Positions 1-6,468 of a DNA stretch of 11,700 nt are shown in pieces; position 1 is the first letter of the stretch, and every line of letters begins with the position of its first letter. The notes under the pieces are model-generated. The model made no database searches. It had not been told where the DNA came from and saw only the letters and a list, made by a program, of their open reading frames with translations. The stretch is from Desulfobacteraceae bacterium. GTDB taxonomy: Bacteria > Desulfobacterota > Desulfobulbia > Desulfobulbales > Desulfobulbaceae. The position numbers and the translations under genes were made by a program. Location: assembly GCA_022837185.1 (NCBI GenBank), contig JALHJD010000067.1, positions 1 through 11,700 of the forward strand, read 5' to 3'.

Positions 1-538
1 ACTCGCCCAGGACCCGCATCTGCCGGCCGGCGTCATTGAAATAATATTCCCGGGTCACGTCATAGCCCACCGCCTCGAGCAGGCGGGCGATGGCGTCGCC
101 GAGAATGGCGTTGCGCCCGTGGCCGATGCTCAGCGGACCGGTCGGATTGGCGCTGACGAATTCCACCATCACCTTCATGCCGGCGCCGACGTTCTCCAGG
201 CCGAAGCGCTCACCCTGGGCGCAGACCGGCGGGATTACCGAACTCCATACCCGGTCGCGGAGGAAAAAATTGACAAAGCCCGGACCGGCTATCTCCACCC
301 TGGCAACCAGTTCATCCTCCGGCGAAAACATGGCAGCCAGCCGGGCGGCGACATCCCTGGGCTTGCGCTTCTCCAGGCCGGCGACCACCAGGGCCAGGTT
401 GGTGGAAAAGTCCCCCTGCCCTTCGTGCCGCGGAACCTCGAGGACATACCTGCCGGCCCCCTCCGCGGACCACAATCCTTCCCGGACCCCCCGGGCAAAA
501 CAGGCATCAAGCCGCTCCTTCAACTGTGATTTGATCAT
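1..538 (-). CDS. argS: Arginyl-tRNA synthetase, N-terminal part (cut by window edge)
   Basis: Class I aminoacyl-tRNA synthetase that charges tRNA-Arg with arginine in the cytoplasm. The visible 179 residues run from the ATG at 538 to the window edge; roughly the last two thirds of the protein, including the KMSKS loop and anticodon-binding domain, lie outside. Residues about 5-95 match the ArgS-specific N-terminal domain that contacts the tRNA D-loop (for example GDFSTNLAL near 43-50 and GPGFVNFFL near 85-93). The catalytic domain starts with VEFVSANPTGPLSIGHGR (125-142), which carries the HIGH-type signature as SIGHG, followed by LGDAIARLLEAVGYDV and REYYFNDAGRQM, all typical of ArgS. An AAGGA ribosome-binding site lies just upstream of the ATG. 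The stop codon of alr lies 71 bp upstream on the same strand, so cotranscription with alr is possible. The family assignment is very secure. Confidence 0.97.
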   Translation of the reverse strand, partial: MIKSQLKERLDACFARGVREGLWSAEGAGRYVLEVPRHEGQGDFSTNLALVVAGLEKRKPRDVAARLAAMFSPEDELVARVEIAGPGFVNFFLRDRVWSSVIPPVCAQGERFGLENVGAGMKVMVEFVSANPTGPLSIGHGRNAILGDAIARLLEAVGYDVTREYYFNDAGRQMRVLGE

Positions 539-609
539 GCCAATCCTTGCAAAATCGAAAAGCCCTGGGCGGGCGAAATTATTCTCTCATGCCTTCCCGT
601 AGCGAACCG

Positions 610-1740
610 TCAATCGACATAATACCGGTCGTTCAGGTTGCCGAACAGACACAGCACCTCGTAGCTTATGGTCTCCATCCAGTCGGCAACCTCATCGGCG
701 CCGATGGACTCCCCGCCCTGCCTCCCCAGCAGAACCACTTCGTCGCCCGGCGCTGCCCGGCCGCCGAGGTCCGTCACATCGACCAGCGTCAGGTTCATGG
801 ATACCCGGCCCACAACCGGGGCACGCCGTCCATGGATGAGGACCTGCGCCCGGTTGGAGAGCCGGCGCAGATAGCCGTCCTCATAGCCCAGGGGCAGAAC
901 GGCGAGAATCGTCTCCCTGCCGGTGACGCAGGTCTGGCCGTATCCCAGCCCGGTGCCGGTTGGCACCCTTCTGACCTGGATCACCCGGGTGAGAAACCGC
1001 ATGGCGGGATGCAGCTCTTCGCCGTCCGGGAGCGGCAGGTGCGGCTCACCCTCGGGATAGCATCCATAGAGGGCGATCCCCGGCCTGGACATATGCAGGA
1101 CTGTCCGGTTGAAATGAAACAAGGCGCCGGAATTGGCGATGTGCAGGCGGCATCCGGCCGGCAGTTCATCGCCGATTTCCCGGATCATGGCCTCAAACCG
1201 GGCAAAAACCCCAAGGGTATTGGGCGAATCGGGCGCATCGGCCATGGGAAAATGGGCCATGATCCCCTCCAGGGTGAGGGCCGGGGTTGCGCGAATCCGC
1301 CGGACAAATGCCGGGACATCGGCGGGCGGCAGCCCCTGGCGCCCCATGCCCGCGTCCACCTTGATGTGGATGCCGACGCGCAGGCCCAGCTCCACGGCCT
1401 GGCGCGAAAGCTCGGGCAGGATGGCCTCGTCGACCACGACCGGGGTGAGGCGGTGGCGGAGAACCGCCGGAATGATTTCGGGCACGGTGCCGACTACAAC
1501 GAAAACAGGCTGCTCAATCCCGGCCTCGCGGAGCAGAATGCCCTCGCGCGCTTCTGCCACCCCGAAGGCCGCGGCGCCTTCGGCGGCAAAAATCCGGGCG
1601 CACTCAATCATGCCGTGCCCGTAGGCGTCGGCCTTGACCATGGGCATGATCCCGGCCCCGCCGGCCATTTTCCGGCACAGCCTGAAATTATGGCGCAGGG
1701 CCGACCTGCTGATTTCAACCCTGTTGAATGATGGAATCAA
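610..1740 (-). CDS. alr: Alanine racemase, PLP-dependent
   Basis: Interconverts L- and D-alanine in the cytoplasm, supplying D-alanine for peptidoglycan. The 376-residue length is normal for the family. Visible active-site elements are the PLP lysine K36 in VKADAYGHG, the probable carbamylated lysine K127 and R134 in HIKVDAGMGR, H163 in MAHF, R219 in RPGIALYG, the second catalytic base Y267 in GLGYGQT, and R312/M315 in GRVSMN. The last motif has Asn316 where many Alr proteins have Asp (SMD or CMD). The start is a TTG at 1740: the in-frame codons upstream reach a TAA (1765-1767) without an ATG or GTG, and TTG gives the usual N-terminal length before the VEI..SALRHN segment. The Shine-Dalgarno is weak, which may mean low expression or coupling to the upstream membrane-protein gene, whose stop is only 16 bp away. 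argS follows downstream. Function is secure; the start codon is probable. Confidence 0.96.
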   Translation of the reverse strand: MIPSFNRVEISRSALRHNFRLCRKMAGGAGIMPMVKADAYGHGMIECARIFAAEGAAAFGVAEAREGILLREAGIEQPVFVVVGTVPEIIPAVLRHRLTPVVVDEAILPELSRQAVELGLRVGIHIKVDAGMGRQGLPPADVPAFVRRIRATPALTLEGIMAHFPMADAPDSPNTLGVFARFEAMIREIGDELPAGCRLHIANSGALFHFNRTVLHMSRPGIALYGCYPEGEPHLPLPDGEELHPAMRFLTRVIQVRRVPTGTGLGYGQTCVTGRETILAVLPLGYEDGYLRRLSNRAQVLIHGRRAPVVGRVSMNLTLVDVTDLGGRAAPGDEVVLLGRQGGESIGADEVADWMETISYEVLCLFGNLNDRYYVD

Positions 1741-1756
1741 ATGAACCGTTTTTCTG

Positions 1757-2221
1757 TTAATTTCTTATCCACCGGGACCAGGCGAGCCAGCCGAGCCGGC
1801 TGGAAAAAAGGAGGGCCCAGCCGACCGCCAGATATACCGCGCCGAGAACGGGACCCGGGTCGGACACCGTTCGCAGCAGAATGCCGCTGGCAATCATGAT
1901 AACCGCCAGCACCCAAGTTTTCCAGGAGTAAATCGCCCCCAGGCATGTCCCGTCCCGCAGTTTGACGATACGATCAATGGCCCGCCGCGCCGTTTTGTCG
2001 AGAATCCAGAGGGATTTCAGGGTGCCGGCCGCCAGGGCCGCAGCAATGTACCAGATGTTCCCGCCAGCGCCGATCCATTCCCAGCCCCTCGTCATCAGAA
2101 CCGAGCCGACCATCGTCCACAGCAGGGGAGCGGCAAATAAATGCACGCCTCTGTTCACCCCCGGCTTCAGCCGGGAGGACCATCTTTTTTTCCGCCAGGC
2201 CATGAACCCTAAAAACGACAT
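1757..2221 (-). CDS. Four-helix integral membrane protein, unknown function
   Basis: I do not recognise a named family. From the ATG at 2221 the protein is 154 residues long. It has a basic N-terminus (AWRKKRW..RLK), then four hydrophobic segments at about 28-47, 53-73, 98-118 and 123-143. A basic loop between helices 2 and 3 (DKTARRAIDRIVKLRDGTCLG) suggests a cytoplasmic loop, with both termini inside by the positive-inside rule. No transport, enzyme or redox motif is visible, and the single loop Cys is not part of a recognisable site. An in-frame ATG at 2257 would extend the protein by 12 residues, but that extension is simply the translated palindrome at 2221-2250, so I prefer 2221; the ATG at 2203 is another candidate. 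No start has a strong Shine-Dalgarno. The gene sits 16 bp upstream of alr on the same strand, so an envelope-related role is conceivable, but this rests only on position. Confidence 0.7.
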   Translation of the reverse strand: MSFLGFMAWRKKRWSSRLKPGVNRGVHLFAAPLLWTMVGSVLMTRGWEWIGAGGNIWYIAAALAAGTLKSLWILDKTARRAIDRIVKLRDGTCLGAIYSWKTWVLAVIMIASGILLRTVSDPGPVLGAVYLAVGWALLFSSRLGWLAWSRWIRN

Positions 2222-2250
2222 AAGCCCATCCCCGATCGGGGATGGGCTTA
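2221..2250 (-). terminator. 30-bp perfect palindrome, possible terminator of the ferredoxin gene
   Basis: Every base of this 30-bp stretch pairs with its partner around the central GATC, with arms TAAGCCCATCCCCGA and its exact complement. It lies 32 bp past the ferredoxin stop codon in the direction of that gene. After the hairpin the transcript reads ATGTCG and then five T residues, so the T-run is offset by about six bases. This makes it an imperfect intrinsic terminator or an mRNA-stabilising hairpin. It also touches the probable ATG of the downstream membrane-protein gene (2221) and covers any ribosome-binding site for it. The palindrome is certain; the function is inferred. Confidence 0.5.
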
Positions 2251-2282
2251 TCATCAATCCCTCCGCGCGGATCAGGCGCGGA

Positions 2283-2468
2283 TCAGACTTCGGTTACGGT
2301 AATGGCGCCTTCGGGGCAAACCTCGACGCAGGTTTCGCATCCCAGACACTCATCGGGCTCCACCGGTTCGGCCTTGCCGTCCACCATTTCATAAACCTGT
2401 GCCGGGCAGGCGTTTACGCACTCTTCGTCACCCGCGCATTTATCCTTGTCAACAATAATCTCCCACAT
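2283..2468 (-). CDS. Small 2x[4Fe-4S]-type ferredoxin with Asp in cluster I motif
   Basis: A 61-residue soluble cytoplasmic electron carrier of the bacterial dicluster ferredoxin type. The second motif is complete (C41, C44, C47 and C51-Pro). The first reads C11-A-G-D14-E-E-C17-V-N-A-C21-P, so the usual second cysteine is Asp14. In known ferredoxins such a substitution gives either a [3Fe-4S] cluster or an Asp-ligated, interconvertible [4Fe-4S] cluster; which applies here cannot be read from sequence. The protein is acidic, as expected for a low-potential donor. The start is the ATG at 2468, supported by a strong AGGAGG eight bases upstream. The open frame continues upstream to 2537, but that part looks non-coding and contains no better start. 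It is transcribed away from the moeA operon, with a promoter at 2562-2590. No partner oxidoreductase is adjacent. Confidence 0.95.
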   Translation of the reverse strand: MWEIIVDKDKCAGDEECVNACPAQVYEMVDGKAEPVEPDECLGCETCVEVCPEGAITVTEV

Positions 2469-2561
2469 GATTTGTCCCTCCTGCGATAAATAAGGATGGG
2501 GATGATGCTTTTCCCGCACGGGCAAGCGCGTCACCAACCCATTATAACGACAATGGTATCT

Positions 2562-2590
2562 CTCTTATCGAAGCGGATTGGGTTTGTCAA
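2562..2590 (-). promoter_or_regulatory. Sigma-70-type promoter for the ferredoxin gene
   Basis: Read on the minus strand, a perfect -35 TTGACA (2585-2590) is followed after 17 bp by TAAGAG (2562-2567). Transcription would begin near 2555, giving a leader of about 85 nt before the AGGAGG and ATG of the ferredoxin. A perfect TATAAT (2541-2546 on the minus strand) lies a little downstream but has no matching -35. A CCATT/AATGG inverted repeat spans this second box and could be a repressor site. Confidence 0.6.
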
Positions 2591-2700
2591 GCTAAAATAT
2601 GGCCGATTCCCGCCCCGATCAACCCAGGGACAACTACCTGAAATAATGAGCAAAAATTTAAGACATATTCACAGCCGCCTGAGAATGAAAAAAATTTGTA

Positions 2701-2730
2701 TTGACCGCCGTCGCATGATGCGAATAGACT
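2701..2730 (+). promoter_or_regulatory. Possible promoter of the zinc-ribbon/moeA operon
   Basis: TTGACC (2701-2706) is followed after 18 bp by TAGACT (2725-2730). A better -10-like TACAAT lies at 2734-2739 but has a poor -35 at the right distance. The spacer contains the near-palindrome CGCATGATGCG (2712-2722), a position where a repressor would block RNA polymerase. The leader to the ATG at 2871 would be about 135 nt. Match quality is moderate, so this is tentative. Confidence 0.35.
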
Positions 2731-2870
2731 GGATACAATGCGCGCTGCGCCATGCGCTCAAGAGATCCGGCGCCGGGCAGGCAGAGACAGACCCGAGCGA
2801 AACATACAGCAAATACGGCAATTTCATGTCCAAGCAACGAAAATGGAACCCTGAAAAAGGGGAACTCGCC

Positions 2871-3164
2871 ATGATCGAAGGGATCCTGGAAGGCAGCCCG
2901 GACGCCGTCGGCGTCGCGGTTATCCGCCTGGACTGCGGCTGCCGCAAAATGGCCGCTGTCGACCAAAACGGCGATCCCGCCAGCAAGATCATCATGTACC
3001 GGGACCAGGCCGAGGCCATCTGCGAGAAATGCAAGGAGGACCAGGGGAATGTTCTGCGGGTCACCGAGCAGTTCATCGCCTGGACCGACCCCGAGCCGCC
3101 GGATGAAGACAAAAAACGCATCCTGGCCAAGGTCCTCGGGGTGGTCGATCAGCCGATCCACTGA
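2871..3164 (+). CDS. Small cysteine-pair protein, putative zinc ribbon, upstream of moeA
   Basis: A 97-residue soluble protein that I cannot assign to a named family. It has two cysteine pairs, C22-G-C24 and C51-E-K-C54, separated by 26 residues. This spacing suits a zinc-ribbon-like metal site; the CGC half is unusual because the pair is separated by one residue, not two. The C-terminal part is acidic then basic (DPEPPDEDKKRILAK). There is no signal peptide or membrane segment, so it is cytoplasmic. The start at 2871 is chosen because AAGGGG lies eight bases upstream; an in-frame ATG at 2826 has no visible Shine-Dalgarno, and the longer open frame back to 2496 looks non-coding. The gene ends 29 bp before moeA, so it is probably the first gene of the moeA operon and may act in metal handling or molybdopterin metabolism. 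That role is inferred from position only. Confidence 0.75.
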   Translation: MIEGILEGSPDAVGVAVIRLDCGCRKMAAVDQNGDPASKIIMYRDQAEAICEKCKEDQGNVLRVTEQFIAWTDPEPPDEDKKRILAKVLGVVDQPIH

Positions 3165-3193
3165 CCGCTTCTTCCTCCGGTACACAGACATCT

Positions 3194-4438
3194 ATGAAAA
3201 ACTTCTTCCGCCTCATCAGCTCAAGGGATTTCCTTGAACTCTACGACAGGTTCGCCCCCCTCGATGCCGAGATCATTCCCCTGGCAAAAGGACTTGGCCG
3301 GATTCTGGCCGCCGATGTCACCGCTCCCGAGCCGCTGCCTCCTTTTTCCCGTTCCACCATGGACGGCTTTGCGGTCCGGGCCAGGGACACCTTCGGCTGC
3401 AGCGAATCGGAACCGGCCCTGCTGAACATTGCCGGGGAGATCGTCATGGGGCGGAGCGGCGCGGACCTGACGCTGGCTCCCGGTCAGGCGGCGATAATCT
3501 GGACCGGCGGGGAGCTGCCCGTAAACGCAGACGGCGTCGTCATGGTCGAGTACACCAATCAACCGGATACGGGCACGGTGGAAATCTTTCGACCGGTCGC
3601 TCCGGGAGAAAACATCATCAGGGCCGGCGAGGATTTCCCCCCGGGGGCGACGGTGCTGCAAAAGGGACAGCAGTTGCGTCCGCAGGACCTCGGAGTTCTG
3701 GCCGGTTTCGGCATCATTGAACTGCAGGTCGCCCGCAAGCCCGTGGCGGCGATAATCAGCACCGGCGACGAACTGGCTGAGCCGTGCCGGCAGCCGGAAC
3801 CCGGCAAGATCCGTGACATCAATTCAACCACCCTGGCCGCCCTGGTCGAGGAATGCGGCGGCATCGCCGTTCCCCTCGGCATCATCGGCGATGATGCCGG
3901 GTCCATGCTGGCCGCCTGCCGGAGGGCTCTCGCCCTGCCGGCGGACATGGTCCTGCTGTCCGGGGGAAGTTCCGTGGGCCGGAGGGATTTTACCCTGCAG
4001 ACCCTGGAGCAACTCGACGGCTCCGAGGTGCTGGCCCACGGGGTGTCCATCCGCCCCGGCAAGCCAACGATTCTGGCCAAAACGGGCAATGCCGCCCTTT
4101 TCGGGCTTCCCGGCCATGTCGGCTCGGCCATCGTCGTCTTTCATCTTTTCGTCCGTCCCCTGTTGCGCAAACTGGGCGGCGCCGGCCTCACATCCGGTCT
4201 GCGGCTGATCCGTGCGGTCACGGCGGAACAGATCCCCTCCACCATCGGCCGCGAGGATTTCGTCAGGGTCGCGCTGGAATGGGGCGAGGATGCCGACTCC
4301 CCTCCCAGGGCCGTCCCTCTCTACGGCAAGTCCGGTCTGCTCAACCCCCTGGTCAGGGCGGACGGTCTGCTCATCATCAACCGCGACACCGAGGGCCTTG
4401 ACCGGGGAGAACCCGCTGAGGTCATGCTGTTCCCATGA
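3194..4438 (+). CDS. moeA: Molybdopterin molybdenumtransferase MoeA
   Basis: Inserts molybdate (or tungstate) into adenylylated molybdopterin, the last common step of Mo/W cofactor synthesis. The 414-residue length matches ordinary MoeA. The N-terminal MoeA domain includes STMDGFAVRARD (54-65), with the conserved Asp57, and IIWTGGELP..ADGVVMVE. The MogA-like central domain has IISTGDEL (187-194), KIRDINS (205-211), MVLLSGGSSVGRRDF (252-266), RPGKPT and GLPGHVGSA (304-312). In the last motif His-Val replaces the commoner Asn-Pro. The C-terminal beta domain follows to the end. The ATG at 3194 has no obvious Shine-Dalgarno, so translation may depend on the gene 29 bp upstream. Its stop overlaps the start of the second moeA (ATGA), indicating coupled translation. 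Assignment is secure; preference for Mo or W cannot be told from sequence. Confidence 0.95.
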   Translation: MKNFFRLISSRDFLELYDRFAPLDAEIIPLAKGLGRILAADVTAPEPLPPFSRSTMDGFAVRARDTFGCSESEPALLNIAGEIVMGRSGADLTLAPGQAAIIWTGGELPVNADGVVMVEYTNQPDTGTVEIFRPVAPGENIIRAGEDFPPGATVLQKGQQLRPQDLGVLAGFGIIELQVARKPVAAIISTGDELAEPCRQPEPGKIRDINSTTLAALVEECGGIAVPLGIIGDDAGSMLAACRRALALPADMVLLSGGSSVGRRDFTLQTLEQLDGSEVLAHGVSIRPGKPTILAKTGNAALFGLPGHVGSAIVVFHLFVRPLLRKLGGAGLTSGLRLIRAVTAEQIPSTIGREDFVRVALEWGEDADSPPRAVPLYGKSGLLNPLVRADGLLIINRDTEGLDRGEPAEVMLFP

Positions 4439-6360
4439 AACGAAAAATTTATCTCAAGATGGAGCCCCTGGACGTTGCCAGGGACATATTGGAGAAGACA
4501 TTTTCCGGCTGCCGCACCGGCGAGGAGGAAATCCCCAGCCGCGAGGCCGACGGCCGGATAACTTCCCGGCCGGTCGGCGCCCGCCTTTCGGCCCCATCCT
4601 TTCACGCGGCGGCCATGGACGGTCTGGCGGTCGAGGCCGCCCACACATTCGGCGCCTCGGATGAAACACCCGTCACCCTGCGGGCGGCCGAGGGCCAGGC
4701 GATCCCGGTCAATACCGGGCAGCCCCTGCCGGAGGGCATGAATGCCGTGATCATGATAGAAAACGTCCTGTTCCGGAACCAGGACCGGGAGATCGTCATC
4801 CGGGCCCCGGTCTATCCCTGGCAGAACGTGCGCAAGGTGGGAGAGGATATCGTCGCCACCGAACAGCTCTACCCGACCAACCACCTGCTCGGCCCGGCCG
4901 ACATCGGCGCGCTGCTGACCGCGGGGTGCCCCACCGTCTGGGTGCGCAGGAAACCGCGGGTGATGATCATCCCCACCGGCAACGAACTGATCGACGGCAG
5001 CGAAGCGGACATCGCCCCCCCGCCCGGCAAAACCATCGAGTCCAATTCCGGGATGCTGGCCGCGCTGGCGGCCCGGGCCGGCGCGATCCCCACGGTCAGC
5101 CCCATCATCCGCGACGACTACGACACCATCAAGCAACACCTGCGGGCAGCCGTCGATTCCGAGGCGGACATGATCATGATCAATGCCGGCTCTTCCGCGG
5201 GCAGCGCCGATTATACGGTCCGCATCATCGAGGAGCTGGGCGAGGTCCTTATCCACGGCGTCACCATCATGCCCGGCAAGCCGACCATCCTCGGGGTCAT
5301 CGGGGGAAAGCCCGTGATCGGCAACCCCGGCTATCCCGTTTCCTCCCTGATCTCCTGCGAGCAGTTCGTCCAGCCCCTGCTGGCCCGTATGCAGGGCCTG
5401 GCCCTGCCCGAGAAAAAATTGATCACCGCGGTGCTGGGCAAGAACATGCCCTCGAGCGGCGGCATGGAGGAATTCCGCCGGATGATCACCGGCAGAATCG
5501 GCTCCCGGTTCGTGACCCTGCCCCTGAAAAAAGGGGCCGGGGCCATTACCACCATCACCCGCGCCAACACCATCCTGCGCATCCCCGCTTCCTCCGAGGG
5601 GGAAAACAAGGGCGCCGTGGTCGCCCTGGAACTGCTGCGCCCCCTGGACCAGGTCGAGCGCACGATCCTGTGCACGGGCAGTCACGACCTGACCCTGGAC
5701 GTGATCCATGACTTCCTGAAACGGAGCGACCCGGCCTATCCCCTGGCCTCCACCCATGTCGGCTCCCTGGGCGGCATCATGGCCGTCAAGTCCGGCATGA
5801 CCCATGTGGCGGGCTCCCATCTCCTGGACCCGGCCACCGGCGAATACAATACCAGCTACATCAGGCAGTATCTGAACGGCCAGGATGTCACCCTGCTCAC
5901 CCTGGTCCACCGGCAGCAGGGTTTCATGGTACGATCCGGCAACCCTAAAAATATCCGGGGGGTGGAGGACCTGCTGCGCGGCGACGTCACCTTTGTCAAC
6001 CGCCAGGGCGGCTCGGGCACCAGGGTGCTGCTCGATTACGAACTGGACAGGGCCGGTCTGTCTGCGGCGGGAATCCGGGGCTATGACTTTGAAGAGTACA
6101 CCCACATGTCGGTGGCGGTGGCGGTCCTGTCCGGCAAGGCCGATGCCGGACTCGGCATCATGGCCGCGGCCCGGGCCCTGCAGCTCGATTTCATCCCGGT
6201 CACCGAGGAGCGCTACGACCTGCTCATCCCGACGGAATTCATGACCACTCCCGGGATCATGCAGCTCCTGAACATCATCAATTCGAACCCGTTCAAGAAG
6301 AAAGTGGAAAAAATGGGCGGCTACTCGACCCGGGAAACCGGGAATATCGTAACCCAATAG
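4435..6360 (+). CDS. MoeA fused to a periplasmic-binding-protein-like domain
   Basis: A 641-residue fusion. Residues about 1-402 are a second MoeA paralogue: AAMDGLAV (60-67), NTGQPLPEGMNAVIMIE (93-109), IIPTGNEL (178-185), MIMINAGSSAGSADY (246-260), MPGKPT, and IGNPGYPVSS (295-304), then the C-terminal beta domain. Residues about 405-625 form a binding-protein-like domain of the COG1910 type: GSHDLTLDVI (415-424), HVGSLGGIMAV, VNRQGGSGTR (521-530), SVAVAVLSGKADAGLG, and FIPVTEERYDLLIP. In other proteins this domain is linked to molybdate/tungstate control. There is no signal peptide, so binding would occur in the cytoplasm, and oxyanion sensing or delivery to the MoeA active site is a reasonable inference. 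The start overlaps the previous moeA stop by four bases (ATGA). The long open frame on the opposite strand is a GC-rich shadow. Domain calls are secure; the ligand is unproven. Confidence 0.93.
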   Translation: MKRKIYLKMEPLDVARDILEKTFSGCRTGEEEIPSREADGRITSRPVGARLSAPSFHAAAMDGLAVEAAHTFGASDETPVTLRAAEGQAIPVNTGQPLPEGMNAVIMIENVLFRNQDREIVIRAPVYPWQNVRKVGEDIVATEQLYPTNHLLGPADIGALLTAGCPTVWVRRKPRVMIIPTGNELIDGSEADIAPPPGKTIESNSGMLAALAARAGAIPTVSPIIRDDYDTIKQHLRAAVDSEADMIMINAGSSAGSADYTVRIIEELGEVLIHGVTIMPGKPTILGVIGGKPVIGNPGYPVSSLISCEQFVQPLLARMQGLALPEKKLITAVLGKNMPSSGGMEEFRRMITGRIGSRFVTLPLKKGAGAITTITRANTILRIPASSEGENKGAVVALELLRPLDQVERTILCTGSHDLTLDVIHDFLKRSDPAYPLASTHVGSLGGIMAVKSGMTHVAGSHLLDPATGEYNTSYIRQYLNGQDVTLLTLVHRQQGFMVRSGNPKNIRGVEDLLRGDVTFVNRQGGSGTRVLLDYELDRAGLSAAGIRGYDFEEYTHMSVAVAVLSGKADAGLGIMAAARALQLDFIPVTEERYDLLIPTEFMTTPGIMQLLNIINSNPFKKKVEKMGGYSTRETGNIVTQ

Positions 6361-6363
6361 GGG

Positions 6364-6378
6364 CCCGGCTGCGCCGGG
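6364..6378. repeat. GC hairpin just after moeA fusion gene
   Basis: CCCGGC, loop TGC, GCCGGG: a perfect six-base-pair stem that begins three bases after the stop codon of the moeA fusion gene. No T-run follows, so it is not a canonical terminator, although it could protect the 3' end or assist Rho-independent pausing. A nearly identical hairpin (CCCGGC, GCCA, GCCGGG) closes the other side of this intergenic region at 6747-6762. Confidence 0.55.
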
Positions 6379-6399
6379 AGTCGGCAGGCGGCAGCATAC

Positions 6400-6435
6400 C
6401 AGAAGTCAGAAAGACAGAGGACAGAAGCCAGAAAG
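6400..6435 (+). repeat. Degenerate heptad array, CAGAAGN units
   Basis: Five adjacent units read CAGAAGT, CAGAAAGA, CAGAGGA, CAGAAGC and CAGAAAG, a seven-base period with one extra base in the second unit. The array is strongly purine-biased on the plus strand and does not code for anything evident. It resembles dispersed CAGAAG-type simple repeats I associate with deltaproteobacterial intergenic regions; that resemblance is from memory and unverified. Confidence 0.55.
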
Positions 6436-6468
6436 TGTTTGCAGCTTCGCTGTTGGTTATTGTTGCTG

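Larger units (their letters stand above)
2469..2870. other. Divergent intergenic region between ferredoxin and moeA operon
   Basis: A 402-bp stretch that is relatively AT-rich in the middle and carries promoter-like elements in both directions. The minus-strand promoter for the ferredoxin is strong; the plus-strand one is weaker. It also holds a split inverted repeat CCATT/AATGG (2539-2543 and 2552-2556) just downstream of the ferredoxin -10, a CCCG/CGGG hairpin in the ferredoxin leader (2513-2522), and CGCATGATGCG between the plus-strand -35 and -10. The plus frame stays open from 2496, but the part before 2871 has no good start signal and does not look like a conserved protein. I looked for a molybdenum-cofactor riboswitch in the plus-strand leader and could not recognise one. 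Confidence 0.6.

Noticed and set aside
547..1731. 394-residue plus-strand open frame opposite alr
   Set aside because: It is a shadow of alanine racemase, which has complete catalytic motifs; the plus frame shows no recognisable domain.
2590..2870. Possible molybdenum-cofactor riboswitch in the leader of the moeA operon
   Set aside because: The leader has small hairpins, but I could not recognise the conserved Moco-riboswitch architecture. A covariance-model search would decide.
2496..2870. N-terminal extension of the Cys-pair protein to the first in-frame ATG
   Set aside because: The stretch covers promoter-like sequence, has no Shine-Dalgarno before the upstream ATGs, and its translation looks non-coding.
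4321..6357. 678-residue open frame on the minus strand opposite the moeA fusion gene
   Set aside because: Its composition (Gly, Asp, His, Arg-rich, no family motifs) is that of an antisense frame of a GC-rich gene, and the plus-strand frame encodes a clear MoeA fusion.
6364..6378. Intrinsic terminator of the moeA operon
   Set aside because: The stem is good, but the following bases (AGTCGGC) contain no T-run.
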